Assembly: GCF_017115025.1 (NCBI RefSeq)
Contig: NZ_JABXKM010000344.1
Location: forward strand, 1-64,000
Direction of reading: 5' to 3'
Source of the DNA: Nostoc sp. NOS(2021)
Lineage (GTDB): Bacteria > Cyanobacteriota > Cyanobacteriia > Cyanobacteriales > Nostocaceae
DNA: 64,000 nucleotides
The position numbers and the translations under genes were made by a program. Positions 27,234 through 35,588 of this stretch are shown piece after piece (within the stretch, counting starts at the first letter, position 1; each line of letters opens with the position of its first letter). Below the pieces are notes generated by a model. It worked only from the letters and a program-made list of their open reading frames with translations, had not been told where the DNA came from and ran no database searches.

Positions 27234-27341
27234 TAGCACCCCAGTGCCTTTTCAAAGAAATCCCTTAGCAATATACAGGCGATCGCAATTCTATCCCAGA
27301 CCAACTGTTACAGTTATAAAAGAGTCTGTGGACAAATAACT

Positions 27342-27497
27342 ATGAGCAACTCTCCTTCAACAGAACCTCAACCTAGCTACGTAAAACTTGCCATGCGAAA
27401 CATGGTGCGGAAGGGTGGAACTTCCCTGAAACATTTTGCGTTGACTGCCGTAGGGCTTTTAGCTCTCCTTGTTGGTCTTGCTTACCTAACTCACTAA
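27342..27497 (+). CDS. DUF3285 family small membrane protein
   Basis: This 51-residue product starts MSNSPSTEPQPSYVKLAMRN, continues MVRKGGTSLKHF and ends with one membrane helix (ALTAVGLLALLVGLAYLTH). It fits the short cyanobacterial DUF3285 family, whose role is unknown. The positive cluster before the helix suggests a cytoplasmic N-terminus. It is 33 bp upstream of ybeY, an order often seen in cyanobacteria, so the two are probably co-transcribed. Confidence 0.8.
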   Translation: MSNSPSTEPQPSYVKLAMRNMVRKGGTSLKHFALTAVGLLALLVGLAYLTH

Positions 27498-27530
27498 CGA
27501 CAAACCGTAAACCTCAGACTAGGAGACTAT

Positions 27531-28064
27531 GTGCCCCTGAGAGTTGAACTATATGTGGAGGAGTATTTTTACGAGTTGTCCACGACAACATCTGTAAAGA
27601 TTGGGGACACTCATGCCCGAATTACTCCTGAAACTTGGGAAAATTGGTTTAATCGCTGGTTGGAAATACTTCACCCTCATATTCCGCCAGCGCCAAGTTA
27701 TGAAATCGGGCTGCGTTTGACAGATGACTCGCAAATTCAAGAACTGAATGCCCAGTATCGTGAACAAAATAAGCCCACAGACGTTTTAGCCTTTGCTGCT
27801 TTAGAGGTGGATTTTCCTCAAAGCGAAGAAATGCTTGCCTCTATACCATTATATTTAGGTGATATTATTGTGTCTGTAGATACAGCACAGCGTCAAGCTC
27901 AACAGCAGGAACATAGCTTACCAACTGAGCTAGCCTGGTTAGCTGCTCACGGTTTATTGCACCTGTTGGGCTGGGATCATCCTGATGAAGAAAGTTTGGG
28001 GCGAATGTTAGAACAGCAAGTGAAATTGCTGAACGCAATAGGTATTGCTATTGACATGGAATAG
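27531..28064 (+). CDS. ybeY: endoribonuclease YbeY
   Basis: YbeY is a zinc endoribonuclease needed for 16S rRNA 3'-end maturation and ribosome quality control. The three zinc-binding histidines are present in HGLLHLLGWDH, near residues 145-155, and the upstream fold motif NAQYREQNKPTDVLAF is typical. The start is GTG at 27531, supported by AGGAG five bases upstream; no nearby ATG fits. Length 177 is normal for cyanobacterial YbeY with its N-terminal extension. dgkA follows 150 bp later, an association common across bacteria. Confidence 0.93.
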   Translation: MPLRVELYVEEYFYELSTTTSVKIGDTHARITPETWENWFNRWLEILHPHIPPAPSYEIGLRLTDDSQIQELNAQYREQNKPTDVLAFAALEVDFPQSEEMLASIPLYLGDIIVSVDTAQRQAQQQEHSLPTELAWLAAHGLLHLLGWDHPDEESLGRMLEQQVKLLNAIGIAIDME

Positions 28065-28217
28065 TAGTAGTTCATGTATCCCTTAGTGTTAATTTTGGCT
28101 AATACTTTTATAATACTTCTGTGGAAAATTGCCTAAAGATTGCCTCAAAGTTAATTCCGCCATTAAGATCGGCGAATATTCCCACTGTAGCAACTCTGTT
28201 CTTGTGTTTTTAAGTCT

Positions 28218-28673
28218 ATGTCCCAAAAAATTTCTCCATCACCAACGCCCACCTCGTTACAAACACTGGTGACCAACGAACGGGAATTCTCCTGGAAGGT
28301 TGCTTCTAATTTATTTGTTAGTTTTAAATATGCCTGGGCTGGAATCAGCTATAGTTTTCAAACTCAACGGAATTTTCGCATCCACGTAAGTGTTTGCGCT
28401 TTAGCGATCGCTTTAAGCGTTTTTTTGCATCTGCAAGCGGTGGAAATAGCGGTAATTGGCATAACTAGTGGTTTAGTTTTGGCACTAGAGCTACTAAATA
28501 CCGCGATCGAGTCCCTTGTGGACTTAACCGTTAAGCAGACATACCATGATTTGGCAAAAATTGCTAAAGATTGTGCGGCTGGTGCAGTCCTAGTCTCTGC
28601 TTTGGTAGCGGTGCTGGTAGCTGGTACGCTATTGCTCCCTCCTCTGGTAAGGTTAATTATATCGGCTTTGTAG
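28218..28673 (+). CDS. dgkA: diacylglycerol (undecaprenol) kinase
   Basis: A small integral-membrane kinase of 151 residues. It phosphorylates diacylglycerol or undecaprenol at the membrane, feeding lipid carrier recycling. The family pattern is present: SFKYAWAGISYSFQTQRNFR at the surface helix, then three membrane helices, with the catalytic motif ELLNTAIESLVDLT and the tail KIAKDCAAGAVLV. An N-terminal extension of about 35 polar residues precedes the core, as in other cyanobacteria. It lies downstream of ybeY on the same strand. Confidence 0.92.
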   Translation: MSQKISPSPTPTSLQTLVTNEREFSWKVASNLFVSFKYAWAGISYSFQTQRNFRIHVSVCALAIALSVFLHLQAVEIAVIGITSGLVLALELLNTAIESLVDLTVKQTYHDLAKIAKDCAAGAVLVSALVAVLVAGTLLLPPLVRLIISAL

Positions 28674-29045
28674 ATGTGATTTGCGTCACCGAACAGCCCA
28701 ACCCAGGCATCGCCAAGTGACTCGGTAAGAGGATCACACTCTGTCCGATCCCTTTTGGAGAACACATTATTAGCAATTCCAAATTTAAGTAATGCGATGT
28801 CTACGACGGGCGTAGCTGCGGTGCCAAGCATCCTGGCTAAAGGGTTACAGTTATTAGAGCAGAAAGCCCACTCCTTCTAAGTGTGGGGACTTGATAATAT
28901 TTAGGAAGTGGCTGGTCGTAGAGTAGCCGCTTTATATCTACGCATCCACGTTAGCGTTATTTTTATACCTAGCGAACAAATAGCATCAGATATTTGTCTA
29001 TGCTTTTTGCAGATGATGAGTGGTAAAAACCAGGAGTGATGAGCT
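28674..29045. other. intergenic region
   Basis: No gene is supported in this 372-bp gap. It contains one copy of the dispersed ~30-bp repeat at 28794-28825 and a GC-rich palindromic stretch near 28700-28760. An AGGAG at 29032 serves the next gene. Confidence 0.5.
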
Positions 29046-29645
29046 TTGATTATAGTTATCGACAATTACGACAGTTTTACATATAATTTAGTGCAATATC
29101 TGGGAGAATTAGCAGCAGAATTCCCAGTGGCAGATGATATTAAAGTTTTTCGTAACGACAAGATATCCATAGATGAGATTCGGGCATTAAAGCCGGAAGC
29201 CGTGGTTATTTCTCCTGGGCCTGGTCGCCCGGAAGATGCTGGCATTTCTTTAGAATTGATTGAACAGCTAGGCCAAGAGTTACCAATCTTGGGTGTCTGT
29301 TTGGGACATCAAAGCATTGGTCAAGTGTTCGGTGGTAAAATAATTCCTGCTCCAGAGTTGATGCATGGCAAAACCTCTCAGGTGTCTCACAGTGGGGTGG
29401 GGGTGTTCCGGGGATTAGAAAATCCTCTAACCGCCACCAGATATCATAGTTTGGTGATCGAACGTGAGACTTGCCCAGATGTGTTAGAAATCACCGCTTG
29501 GGTTGAAGATAACACCATTATGGGAGTCCGACACCGGAACTATCCTCACATTCAGGGCGTCCAGTTTCACCCAGAGAGTGTCCTGACATCTTCAGGAAAA
29601 CAGTTATTGCGAAATTTTCTGGAACAGTTACAGTCGAGAGCATAA
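29046..29645 (+). CDS. trpG: anthranilate/aminodeoxychorismate synthase glutamine amidotransferase
   Basis: This class I glutamine amidotransferase subunit (199 residues) releases ammonia from glutamine for anthranilate (tryptophan) or aminodeoxychorismate (folate) synthesis. The Cys nucleophile lies in [12 protein letters not shown] and the His-Glu pair in [16 protein letters not shown] is the typical N-terminus. The start is TTG at 29046, with AGGAG nine bases upstream; no ATG fits. One subunit often serves both pathways in bacteria, so trpG and pabA cannot be told apart. The next gene begins four bases after the stop. Confidence 0.9.
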   Translation: MIIVIDNYDSFTYNLVQYLGELAAEFPVADDIKVFRNDKISIDEIRALKPEAVVISPGPGRPEDAGISLELIEQLGQELPILGVCLGHQSIGQVFGGKIIPAPELMHGKTSQVSHSGVGVFRGLENPLTATRYHSLVIERETCPDVLEITAWVEDNTIMGVRHRNYPHIQGVQFHPESVLTSSGKQLLRNFLEQLQSRA

Positions 29646-29648
29646 TTA

Positions 29649-30416
29649 ATGAAACGACGACAGTTGATGGGCTATGCTGGGGCGGGGTTGGTAACAGCTT
29701 TAGTTACTAACTTGGGTTCTGAATCTCAAGCTGACGCACAATCTAGCGGTTTATCAGTTCAGTGGTTGGGTCATACTTGCTTTCTTTTCACTGGTGGCGG
29801 TGCGAAAATTCTCGTCAATCCATTTCGGGCGATCGGCTGTACTGCTGGGTATCGTCCACCAAAAGTTGCAGCAGATTTAGTACTGATTAGCAGCCAACTG
29901 CTGGATGAAGGTGCTGTGGACGTACTACCGGGAAATCCAAAACTCATCTATGAACCCGGAGTTTATGAGTTCAAAGGCATTAAGTTCCAAGGAATTGCCA
30001 TAGACCACGATCGCAAAGGTGGTAGGCAGTTTGGCTCAAATACCGCTTGGAGTTGGAAGCAAGGCGGAATTAATATCCTACATTTAGGGGGAGCTGCTGC
30101 ACCCATTTCCATTGAGCAAAAAATCCTGATGGGACGTCCCGATGTGGCATTTATTCCTGTAGGAGGCAGTTCAAAAGCCTACAATGCTGAGGAAGCAAAG
30201 CAGGCGGTTCAAGTGTTAAATCCCAAGTTGGTGATTCCGACCCATTACCGGACACAGGCGGCTGATGCTGCTAAGTGCGATCTTTCGCCACTGGATGATT
30301 TTCTGACCTTGATGAAAGGTACGACAGTGCGGCGTAGCAATGGAGATAGTATTTCCATTAGCCCTAAAGATTTGCCGGAAAATAGTGTGATTCAGGTTTT
30401 GAGTTACAAGTTTTGA
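29649..30416 (+). CDS. exported metallo-beta-lactamase-fold protein, altered metal site
   Basis: The 255-residue protein starts with a signal (MKRRQLMGYAGAGLVTALVT) of possible twin-arginine type. The rest has the UlaG-like metallo-beta-lactamase fold: VQWLGHTCFLFTGGGAKILV, then DLVLISSQLLDE, GIAIDHDRKGG, NILHLGGAAAP and VIPTHYRTQ. The canonical H-x-H-x-D-H motif is replaced by SSQLLDE, so at least three metal ligands are missing. It may be a non-hydrolytic relative. It starts four bases after trpG and is probably co-transcribed with it. Confidence 0.8.
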   Translation: MKRRQLMGYAGAGLVTALVTNLGSESQADAQSSGLSVQWLGHTCFLFTGGGAKILVNPFRAIGCTAGYRPPKVAADLVLISSQLLDEGAVDVLPGNPKLIYEPGVYEFKGIKFQGIAIDHDRKGGRQFGSNTAWSWKQGGINILHLGGAAAPISIEQKILMGRPDVAFIPVGGSSKAYNAEEAKQAVQVLNPKLVIPTHYRTQAADAAKCDLSPLDDFLTLMKGTTVRRSNGDSISISPKDLPENSVIQVLSYKF

Positions 30417-30477
30417 AGAGCAGGGGGAGCAGGGGAAGAATTCCTAACTCTTGACTCCTGACTTCTGAATTCTGATT

Positions 30478-31719
30478 TTAGAACGTATACCACTCTGGGG
30501 TAAGCTTATCGGCATCGCTGATCGGATTCGGAGTGGCTGTTGTCCCATCTATAGTCCAAATGGTGTCTGCACCTCCTGTCTGATCGCGCCAGTAGATGTC
30601 GGTCTTACCGTCGCCGTTGAAGTCGCCAAGGGATGGTGTCAAAGCTGCGTTATTAGTGGGTAGGAAAGCTTGAGTAGCAACTGTTGTACCATCCATCAAC
30701 CAAGCGGTGTTCTCGCCAGTGGTGCTATTGTGCCAGAAGATGTCGGTCTTACCATCGCCGTTGAAATCGCCAATTTTAGAAGTCCAGGCTGGGTCAAGCG
30801 TCCCTAGAGCGCCCTCTGTGACTAAGATACCATTCATCGTCCAAACTTTGTTTTCACCTGTTTGAGCGTTTCTCCAGAGAATGTCAGTCTTATAGTCGCC
30901 GTTGAAATCACCAAAGGTAGGAGTCCAGGCAGCATCCTGTGATTGCAGCGCCAATTCAGTCTTTTGTGTGCCATCCATAAACCAGGCGGTGTCAGCACCG
31001 GTTGTCGGATTGCGCCAGAAAATGTCGCTCTTACCATTACCGTCAAAATCAACAATGCTAGGAGTTAGCGCTGGGTCTGTTTTATCTAAAACAGTTGCAC
31101 TGAGAACTGTAGTGCCATCCATCTCCCAAATAGCGTTCTCACCAGTTGTAGCATTATGCCAGAAGATATCAGTTTTGCGATCGCCATTGAAATCGCCAAT
31201 CTCAGGAGTCCAAGCTGGGTCAACGCTGGTTAAAGATGCCATACTAGCAACTTTTGTGCCATCCATTAGTACAATGCTATTGGCACCGGTTGTTTTATTG
31301 CGTAATAAGAAGTCGGTTTTGCCATCACCATTGAAGTCAGCAATTTTGTAATCATAGGCAGTTAGGTCGAATTTACCTAGAGAACCCTGTTCCAAAACTT
31401 TTGCTCCATCCATTAACCGAATGATAATCTCACCGGTTGTAGAATCGACCCAAACTTTATCCGTTTTGCCATCACCGTTAAAGTCAGGAGTAATCGCCGC
31501 ACTAGTTATATAAGGATTAGGATTGGGATTTGCTGACGTTTTGATAGGCTGAGTCAACGGTTGGCTTTCTAGTGCTTGGGAGGAACTCTTATTCAAAAAC
31601 CCCGAATCAAAATTTAAATTCTCAAAAGAAGATGTCAAGATTTGTGATTTTGCAAAAGAGTCTGATGCCCATCCAGATGTATTCAAAGTTAAGGGTGAGG
31701 AATTTGTATTTACAGACAT
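30478..31719 (-). CDS. FG-GAP/VCBS-like repeat protein
   Basis: The 413-residue product is built of about seven repeats of ~46 residues. Each contains DFNGDGKTDIFWHN and then ENAIWEMDGT. The D-x-N-x-D-x-K-x-D spacing is the calcium-binding signature of FG-GAP/VCBS blades, and seven blades would close a beta-propeller. The N-terminal 60 residues are Ser/Asn-rich and hold no clear signal peptide, so export may use another route. Such proteins are usually extracellular and bind surfaces or sugars; no catalytic domain is fused. Confidence 0.85.
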   Translation of the reverse strand: MSVNTNSSPLTLNTSGWASDSFAKSQILTSSFENLNFDSGFLNKSSSQALESQPLTQPIKTSANPNPNPYITSAAITPDFNGDGKTDKVWVDSTTGEIIIRLMDGAKVLEQGSLGKFDLTAYDYKIADFNGDGKTDFLLRNKTTGANSIVLMDGTKVASMASLTSVDPAWTPEIGDFNGDRKTDIFWHNATTGENAIWEMDGTTVLSATVLDKTDPALTPSIVDFDGNGKSDIFWRNPTTGADTAWFMDGTQKTELALQSQDAAWTPTFGDFNGDYKTDILWRNAQTGENKVWTMNGILVTEGALGTLDPAWTSKIGDFNGDGKTDIFWHNSTTGENTAWLMDGTTVATQAFLPTNNAALTPSLGDFNGDGKTDIYWRDQTGGADTIWTIDGTTATPNPISDADKLTPEWYTF

Positions 31720-31933
31720 GGGGTATTTTTATGATTGGTTGTCATATTTTTTTAACTTTTTTTGATAGTCTCTTTCTGTAACTAAATAACATTTACCAGG
31801 GTTTCAAGATTTCTTTATAACTATTTTTTATTTATTAATGTCATTCTTTAAAGATAAACATCTGTTTGTTTTAAACGATTACTATGAAATTTTCAAGTTC
31901 TATACAAGCAATTACAAAATATTTTGCTGTATT

Positions 31934-32365
31934 CTAGATTATTTTTATCTTGTGAACAAGCTTAGATAAAAAATAACCTTGACCACCAGCTAGACCTAAA
32001 TCTGAGCCATCCAACCTAACCCAATAAAAATCAAAAGCTATAGAGTTTTTGCTAGTACTTGAATGCATTTCCCAATACCGCCAAGTAGATGGTGTAGGCT
32101 CAGTCAATTCGAGGTGATAAACGTAACGTTCTTGAATTTCGTCACGATAGGGAGCCATGTTGTATTCATAAATACCCAATAATTCAACACCAGATTCTTC
32201 ATAAATTTCTCGCAGTACAGCTTCAGATGGCTCCTCACTTTCTTCAACTGTACCAGCAGGTACTTGCACGCCGGCTTCAGGAAACTCAGTATGTGTAAAC
32301 ACCATTAATTCATCTTTATTGGTCACGTAGGCTATCACTTTTTTTGTTGTGGTTTGAGTGGACAT
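31934..32365 (-). CDS. Nudix hydrolase
   Basis: This 143-residue protein carries one Nudix box, G-x5-E-x7-REIYEESG, seen as GTVEESEEPSEAVLREIYEE then SG. Nudix enzymes hydrolyse nucleoside diphosphates linked to another group; the substrate cannot be predicted. The strand before the box (KVIAYVTNKDELMVFTH) and the later VYHLELTEPTPSTW fit the fold. It is a lone gene between repeat-bearing gaps. Confidence 0.88.
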   Translation of the reverse strand: MSTQTTTKKVIAYVTNKDELMVFTHTEFPEAGVQVPAGTVEESEEPSEAVLREIYEESGVELLGIYEYNMAPYRDEIQERYVYHLELTEPTPSTWRYWEMHSSTSKNSIAFDFYWVRLDGSDLGLAGGQGYFLSKLVHKIKII

Positions 32366-32402
32366 ATTTTTTCCGGTGTATTGTTGAATTTCTGAACTAA
32401 TC

Positions 32403-32493
32403 AGGACTTACGCAAAATAATGAAAAAACGAACCGCAAAGGACGCAAAGGACACAAAGGAATAAGAGTTTCAGACAGTTATTGCGTAAGTCCT
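32403..32493. mobile_element. MITE-like element, AGGACTTACGCAA termini
   Basis: A 91-bp sequence with perfect 13-bp terminal inverted repeats AGGACTTACGCAA / TTGCGTAAGTCCT. Its interior is the AACGAACCGCAAAGGACGCA module also seen inside other repeat types. No coding capacity. Flanks share CTAAT on both sides, which may be a target duplication. Confidence 0.65.
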
Positions 32494-32761
32494 ACTAATA
32501 AAACTTATCAATGTTTAAAAACTTATTTCATTTCATAAATATCCTAAATCATTCGAGAAGAGCAAGATTTCCGAGTTATTTAAAAAGTAGGGAATCTGAG
32601 CCTTTCGAGATAATTGATTATTCTCCAAGGATTTATAGCTTGAGTTGAAACAAATATTGGTTAGAATAATTTAGATTAGCAACTATTAAGAGGCATGATC
32701 TGTGCATCCTCTAGTTGTAAAAAGTGTAAAATAACACAATATTTTCATAAATACATCAGCT

Positions 32762-34072
32762 ATGCAAGCAGAATATCGGCAGCGTCGCGATCAGTTAATG
32801 GCAAAAATTGGTGATGGCACAGCCATTTTTCGCAGTGCGCCAATGGCAGTGATGCACAACGATGTCGAGTATGTTTATCGCCAAGACAGTGATTTTTTCT
32901 ACCTGACTGGTTTTAACGAACCACAGGCAGTAGCAGTGTTAGCGCCGCATCATTCAGAACATCGGTTTGTGCTGTTTGTCCAACCGAAGGATCGCGAAAA
33001 GGAAGTATGGACTGGTTATCTCTCTGGGGTAGATGCAGCCAAGGAAATTTATGGTGCTGATGAAGCATACCCGATTAGCGAGTTAGATGAAAAGTTACCG
33101 CAGTATTTGGAGAAAGCCAGCCGCATTTACTATCACTTAGGACGCGATCGCGCTTTTAATGACCAAATCTTGGGACATTACCAAAGTTTGCTGCGGACTT
33201 ATCCTAAGCGCGGTACAGGGCCGATCGCTATTGAAGATACTGGGACTGTCCTCAACAGCATGAGACTAATTAAAAGTGAAGCTGAATTGGAATTAATGCG
33301 TCAAGCAGTTGCGATCGCAACTGAAGCACACAATTACGCGCAAGAAATCGCTGCGCCCGGACGTTATGAGTATGAAATACAAGCGGAGATGGAACGCATC
33401 TTTCGAGTGCGAGGTGGGTTAGGCCCCGCTTATCCTTCGATTGTGGCTTCCGGTGTGAATGCTTGCGTACTGCACTACATTGAGAATAATCGTCAAATGC
33501 AGGATGGAGAATTACTGCTAATTGATGCCGGTTGTGCTTACGGTTATTACAACTCGGATATTACCCGGACATTTCCTGTTGGGGGTAAATTTACGCCAGA
33601 ACAAAAGACGCTGTATGAGATTGTTTTGGAGGCACAAAAACAAGCGATCGCTCAAGTAAAACCAGGTAATCCCTTCAAATTAGTTCATGATACAGCAGTG
33701 CGCGTCCTCACGGAGGGTTTAGTCGAACTTGGCATTCTCAAAGGTGAAATTGATAAGTTAATTGAAGAAGAAAAATACAAACCATATTATATGCACCGCA
33801 CCAGTCATTGGTTAGGTTTGGATGTCCATGATGTGGGAGTTTACCAGCACGGTGAAGATAAACCGCAGATTTTGCAACCAGGTCAAATTTTGACAGTGGA
33901 ACCGGGACTATATATTGTGCCAGATACTAAACTAGCAGAAGACCAACCAGAGACTGATCCTCGATGGATTGGCATTGGTATTCGGATTGAGGATGATGTG
34001 TTAGTTACACCTGGGGGAAATGAGGTGTTAACTGCGGGAGTTCCCAAAGCAGTGGATGAACTGGAACGATAA
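32762..34072 (+). CDS. pepP: Xaa-Pro aminopeptidase
   Basis: Aminopeptidase P removes the N-terminal residue from peptides with proline in second place. The 436-residue protein has the N-terminal creatinase-like domain (YRQRRDQLMAKIGDGTAIF, with QDSDFFYLTGFNEP) and the C-terminal pita-bread domain. The metal ligands are all visible: two Asp in DAGCAYGYYNSDITRTF, His in RTSHWLGLDVHD, Glu in TVEPGLY and Glu in IRIEDDV. Length and order match the PepP family. It is probably cytoplasmic and monocistronic. Confidence 0.94.
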   Translation: MQAEYRQRRDQLMAKIGDGTAIFRSAPMAVMHNDVEYVYRQDSDFFYLTGFNEPQAVAVLAPHHSEHRFVLFVQPKDREKEVWTGYLSGVDAAKEIYGADEAYPISELDEKLPQYLEKASRIYYHLGRDRAFNDQILGHYQSLLRTYPKRGTGPIAIEDTGTVLNSMRLIKSEAELELMRQAVAIATEAHNYAQEIAAPGRYEYEIQAEMERIFRVRGGLGPAYPSIVASGVNACVLHYIENNRQMQDGELLLIDAGCAYGYYNSDITRTFPVGGKFTPEQKTLYEIVLEAQKQAIAQVKPGNPFKLVHDTAVRVLTEGLVELGILKGEIDKLIEEEKYKPYYMHRTSHWLGLDVHDVGVYQHGEDKPQILQPGQILTVEPGLYIVPDTKLAEDQPETDPRWIGIGIRIEDDVLVTPGGNEVLTAGVPKAVDELER

Positions 34073-34100
34073 AAAATGGGGATGGTACACACCATCCCCA
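34073..34100 (-). terminator. Rho-independent terminator
   Basis: TGGGGATGG and CCATCCCCA form a hairpin in the 30-bp gap between convergent genes. The minus strand continues with six T residues, so it mainly serves the 34103-34714 gene; the plus side may weakly serve pepP. Confidence 0.85.
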
Positions 34101-34102
34101 AA

Positions 34103-34714
34103 CTAAAATTGTGGACATGCCATCAAAGTCATTGCCAGAATTCCTAAGATTTTATCTATTTCTTTAATAAAGTAATCATTCTTATCGATAAAGATGGTAT
34201 TGTCACAAAGTTTGAGAAATTTCCAATCTGTTCCTGTTGTGACTACACCATAAATTTCATTGATAATATTTCCTTGTTGTTGGTTAAACAATTGAGATGC
34301 AATCATTGTCGCAATGCATTGTCCTAAACCAGATTTGATACTTTCATTTTTAGCTTCTACAATAATCACCACAGGGCTAGTAATATCATATTGTTCTGGT
34401 GAACAACTGAGAAGAAAATCACAGCGTCCTTCTAAGCCTTTAGAAGCATCTACATTAAATTCTGAACCAGAAAATATACTAATTTGGTATTTAAAGAAGC
34501 GTTTAACTTCAATTAAAACAGGCATAATAATTAGTTCGGAACGAGCTTTTTCTGTATTTATTGCTGTCACCAAAGGTAGATGCTCAGAGAAAATCAAATT
34601 TAGATATTCACTAGGAGAAACTGCCTGTACATCCCCAAATAAATCTTGATTTTCAACAAAGATTAATTTAAAGTCGGTTTTTACTTTGCTAAGATTAAAG
34701 GCGCTGTACGGCAT
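34103..34714 (-). CDS. PD-(D/E)XK nuclease-like protein, paralogue B
   Basis: The 203-residue product is a clear paralogue of 18813-19421, similar over its whole length. Shared motifs are NTEKARSELIIMPVLIEVKR, an Asp in GLEGRCDFLLSCS, VVIIVEAKNESI with E-x-K, and the Gln helix GLGQCIATMIASQLFNQ. The motif order fits a restriction-endonuclease-like fold. No obvious partner lies nearby. The function is unknown; it is convergent with pepP and ends at a terminator. Confidence 0.7.
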   Translation of the reverse strand: MPYSAFNLSKVKTDFKLIFVENQDLFGDVQAVSPSEYLNLIFSEHLPLVTAINTEKARSELIIMPVLIEVKRFFKYQISIFSGSEFNVDASKGLEGRCDFLLSCSPEQYDITSPVVIIVEAKNESIKSGLGQCIATMIASQLFNQQQGNIINEIYGVVTTGTDWKFLKLCDNTIFIDKNDYFIKEIDKILGILAMTLMACPQF

Positions 34715-34739
34715 TGTATCATCTTGGGAGTAAAGTGCA

Positions 34740-34908
34740 ATCCGATTCAGTTAAGGCTTAACTCTTTGTCAAAGTCAATTTTTTTAACGAACCGCAAAGG
34801 ACGCAAAGAACGCAAAGGAAGAGAAGGAAGAGAAGGAAGAGAAGGAAGAGAAGGAAGAGAAGGAAGAGAAGGAAGAAATGCTTAACTGAACTGTACTGGA
34901 GTAAAATG
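34740..34908. repeat. dispersed repeat with 9-bp tandem tract
   Basis: The region holds TTTTTTTAACGAACCGCAAA and then six tandem copies of GGAAGAGAA (34817-34870), then TGCTTAACTGAACTGTACTG. The same flanks occur at 52580-52700 with about two units, so the tract is a variable-number repeat within a dispersed element. Confidence 0.8.
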
Positions 34909-34978
34909 CAGCGATGCCTACGACGGCAAGCTACGCAAGTTGCGGAAGCTCAGGAAATGAGTCTGATGATATTTCAGA

Positions 34979-35524
34979 TCAAGAACAGCCCTCAACAAAT
35001 TCAACTTCCGGCAATTTACCTGACCGAAACTGAGTAACACGTTTACCGTCAGTCTCGAATACCACACGATAGTTCTGGTTAGTACGGTCTTTCGGGATAA
35101 ATGTCAAGTAGTGTCCGCCTTGGACGTATTTATGAGGTGTAACTTGAATTTGTCCTGGGTAGAGAGACTTGATTTGCGCTTCGGTGTCGCCAATTTTTGC
35201 ACCTTTGAGGGTAGTAATCTGGGTATTCTGCCGCACATCTACTCTAGAAATGCGACCTTTTGTAACCATAAACAAAAGATTTTTGGGTTCGTTTTCTGGC
35301 TTAAGGTAGTAGCAACTGTTATTCGGCGAATCGCCAATTAGCTTAGTACCAGCAGCTTTTGCCGCTTGGGAAACAGTCATCCCAACTCTTACTTGTCCGA
35401 TACCATTGATGAACAATTTCGATTGATTTGTCAGTTTTGCCTGTGCTACAACTGCGCCGACAGTTAGAGAAGAAACTGCCAAAGTTAAGGAAGCAAGAGT
35501 CAATAATTTAGCTTTACTATTCAT
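34979..35524 (-). CDS. secreted protein of unknown function
   Basis: This 181-residue protein begins with a clear signal peptide (LTLASLTLAVSSLTVGAVVA, cleavage near AQA). The mature part has a short motif GIGQVRVGMTVSQAAKAAGT that resembles the repeat of small periplasmic lipoprotein-like domains, and a two-cysteine arrangement (NNSCYYL and the C-terminal EGCS) that could form a disulfide. No enzyme motif is seen. It is likely periplasmic and conserved in cyanobacteria, but I do not recognise a named family. Confidence 0.7.
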   Translation of the reverse strand: MNSKAKLLTLASLTLAVSSLTVGAVVAQAKLTNQSKLFINGIGQVRVGMTVSQAAKAAGTKLIGDSPNNSCYYLKPENEPKNLLFMVTKGRISRVDVRQNTQITTLKGAKIGDTEAQIKSLYPGQIQVTPHKYVQGGHYLTFIPKDRTNQNYRVVFETDGKRVTQFRSGKLPEVEFVEGCS

Positions 35525-35588
35525 AAATTGTGCGAATAAATGTGGCTAGATTATTCTATACAGTACCTGTGTTGTCAATTTCGGATTT

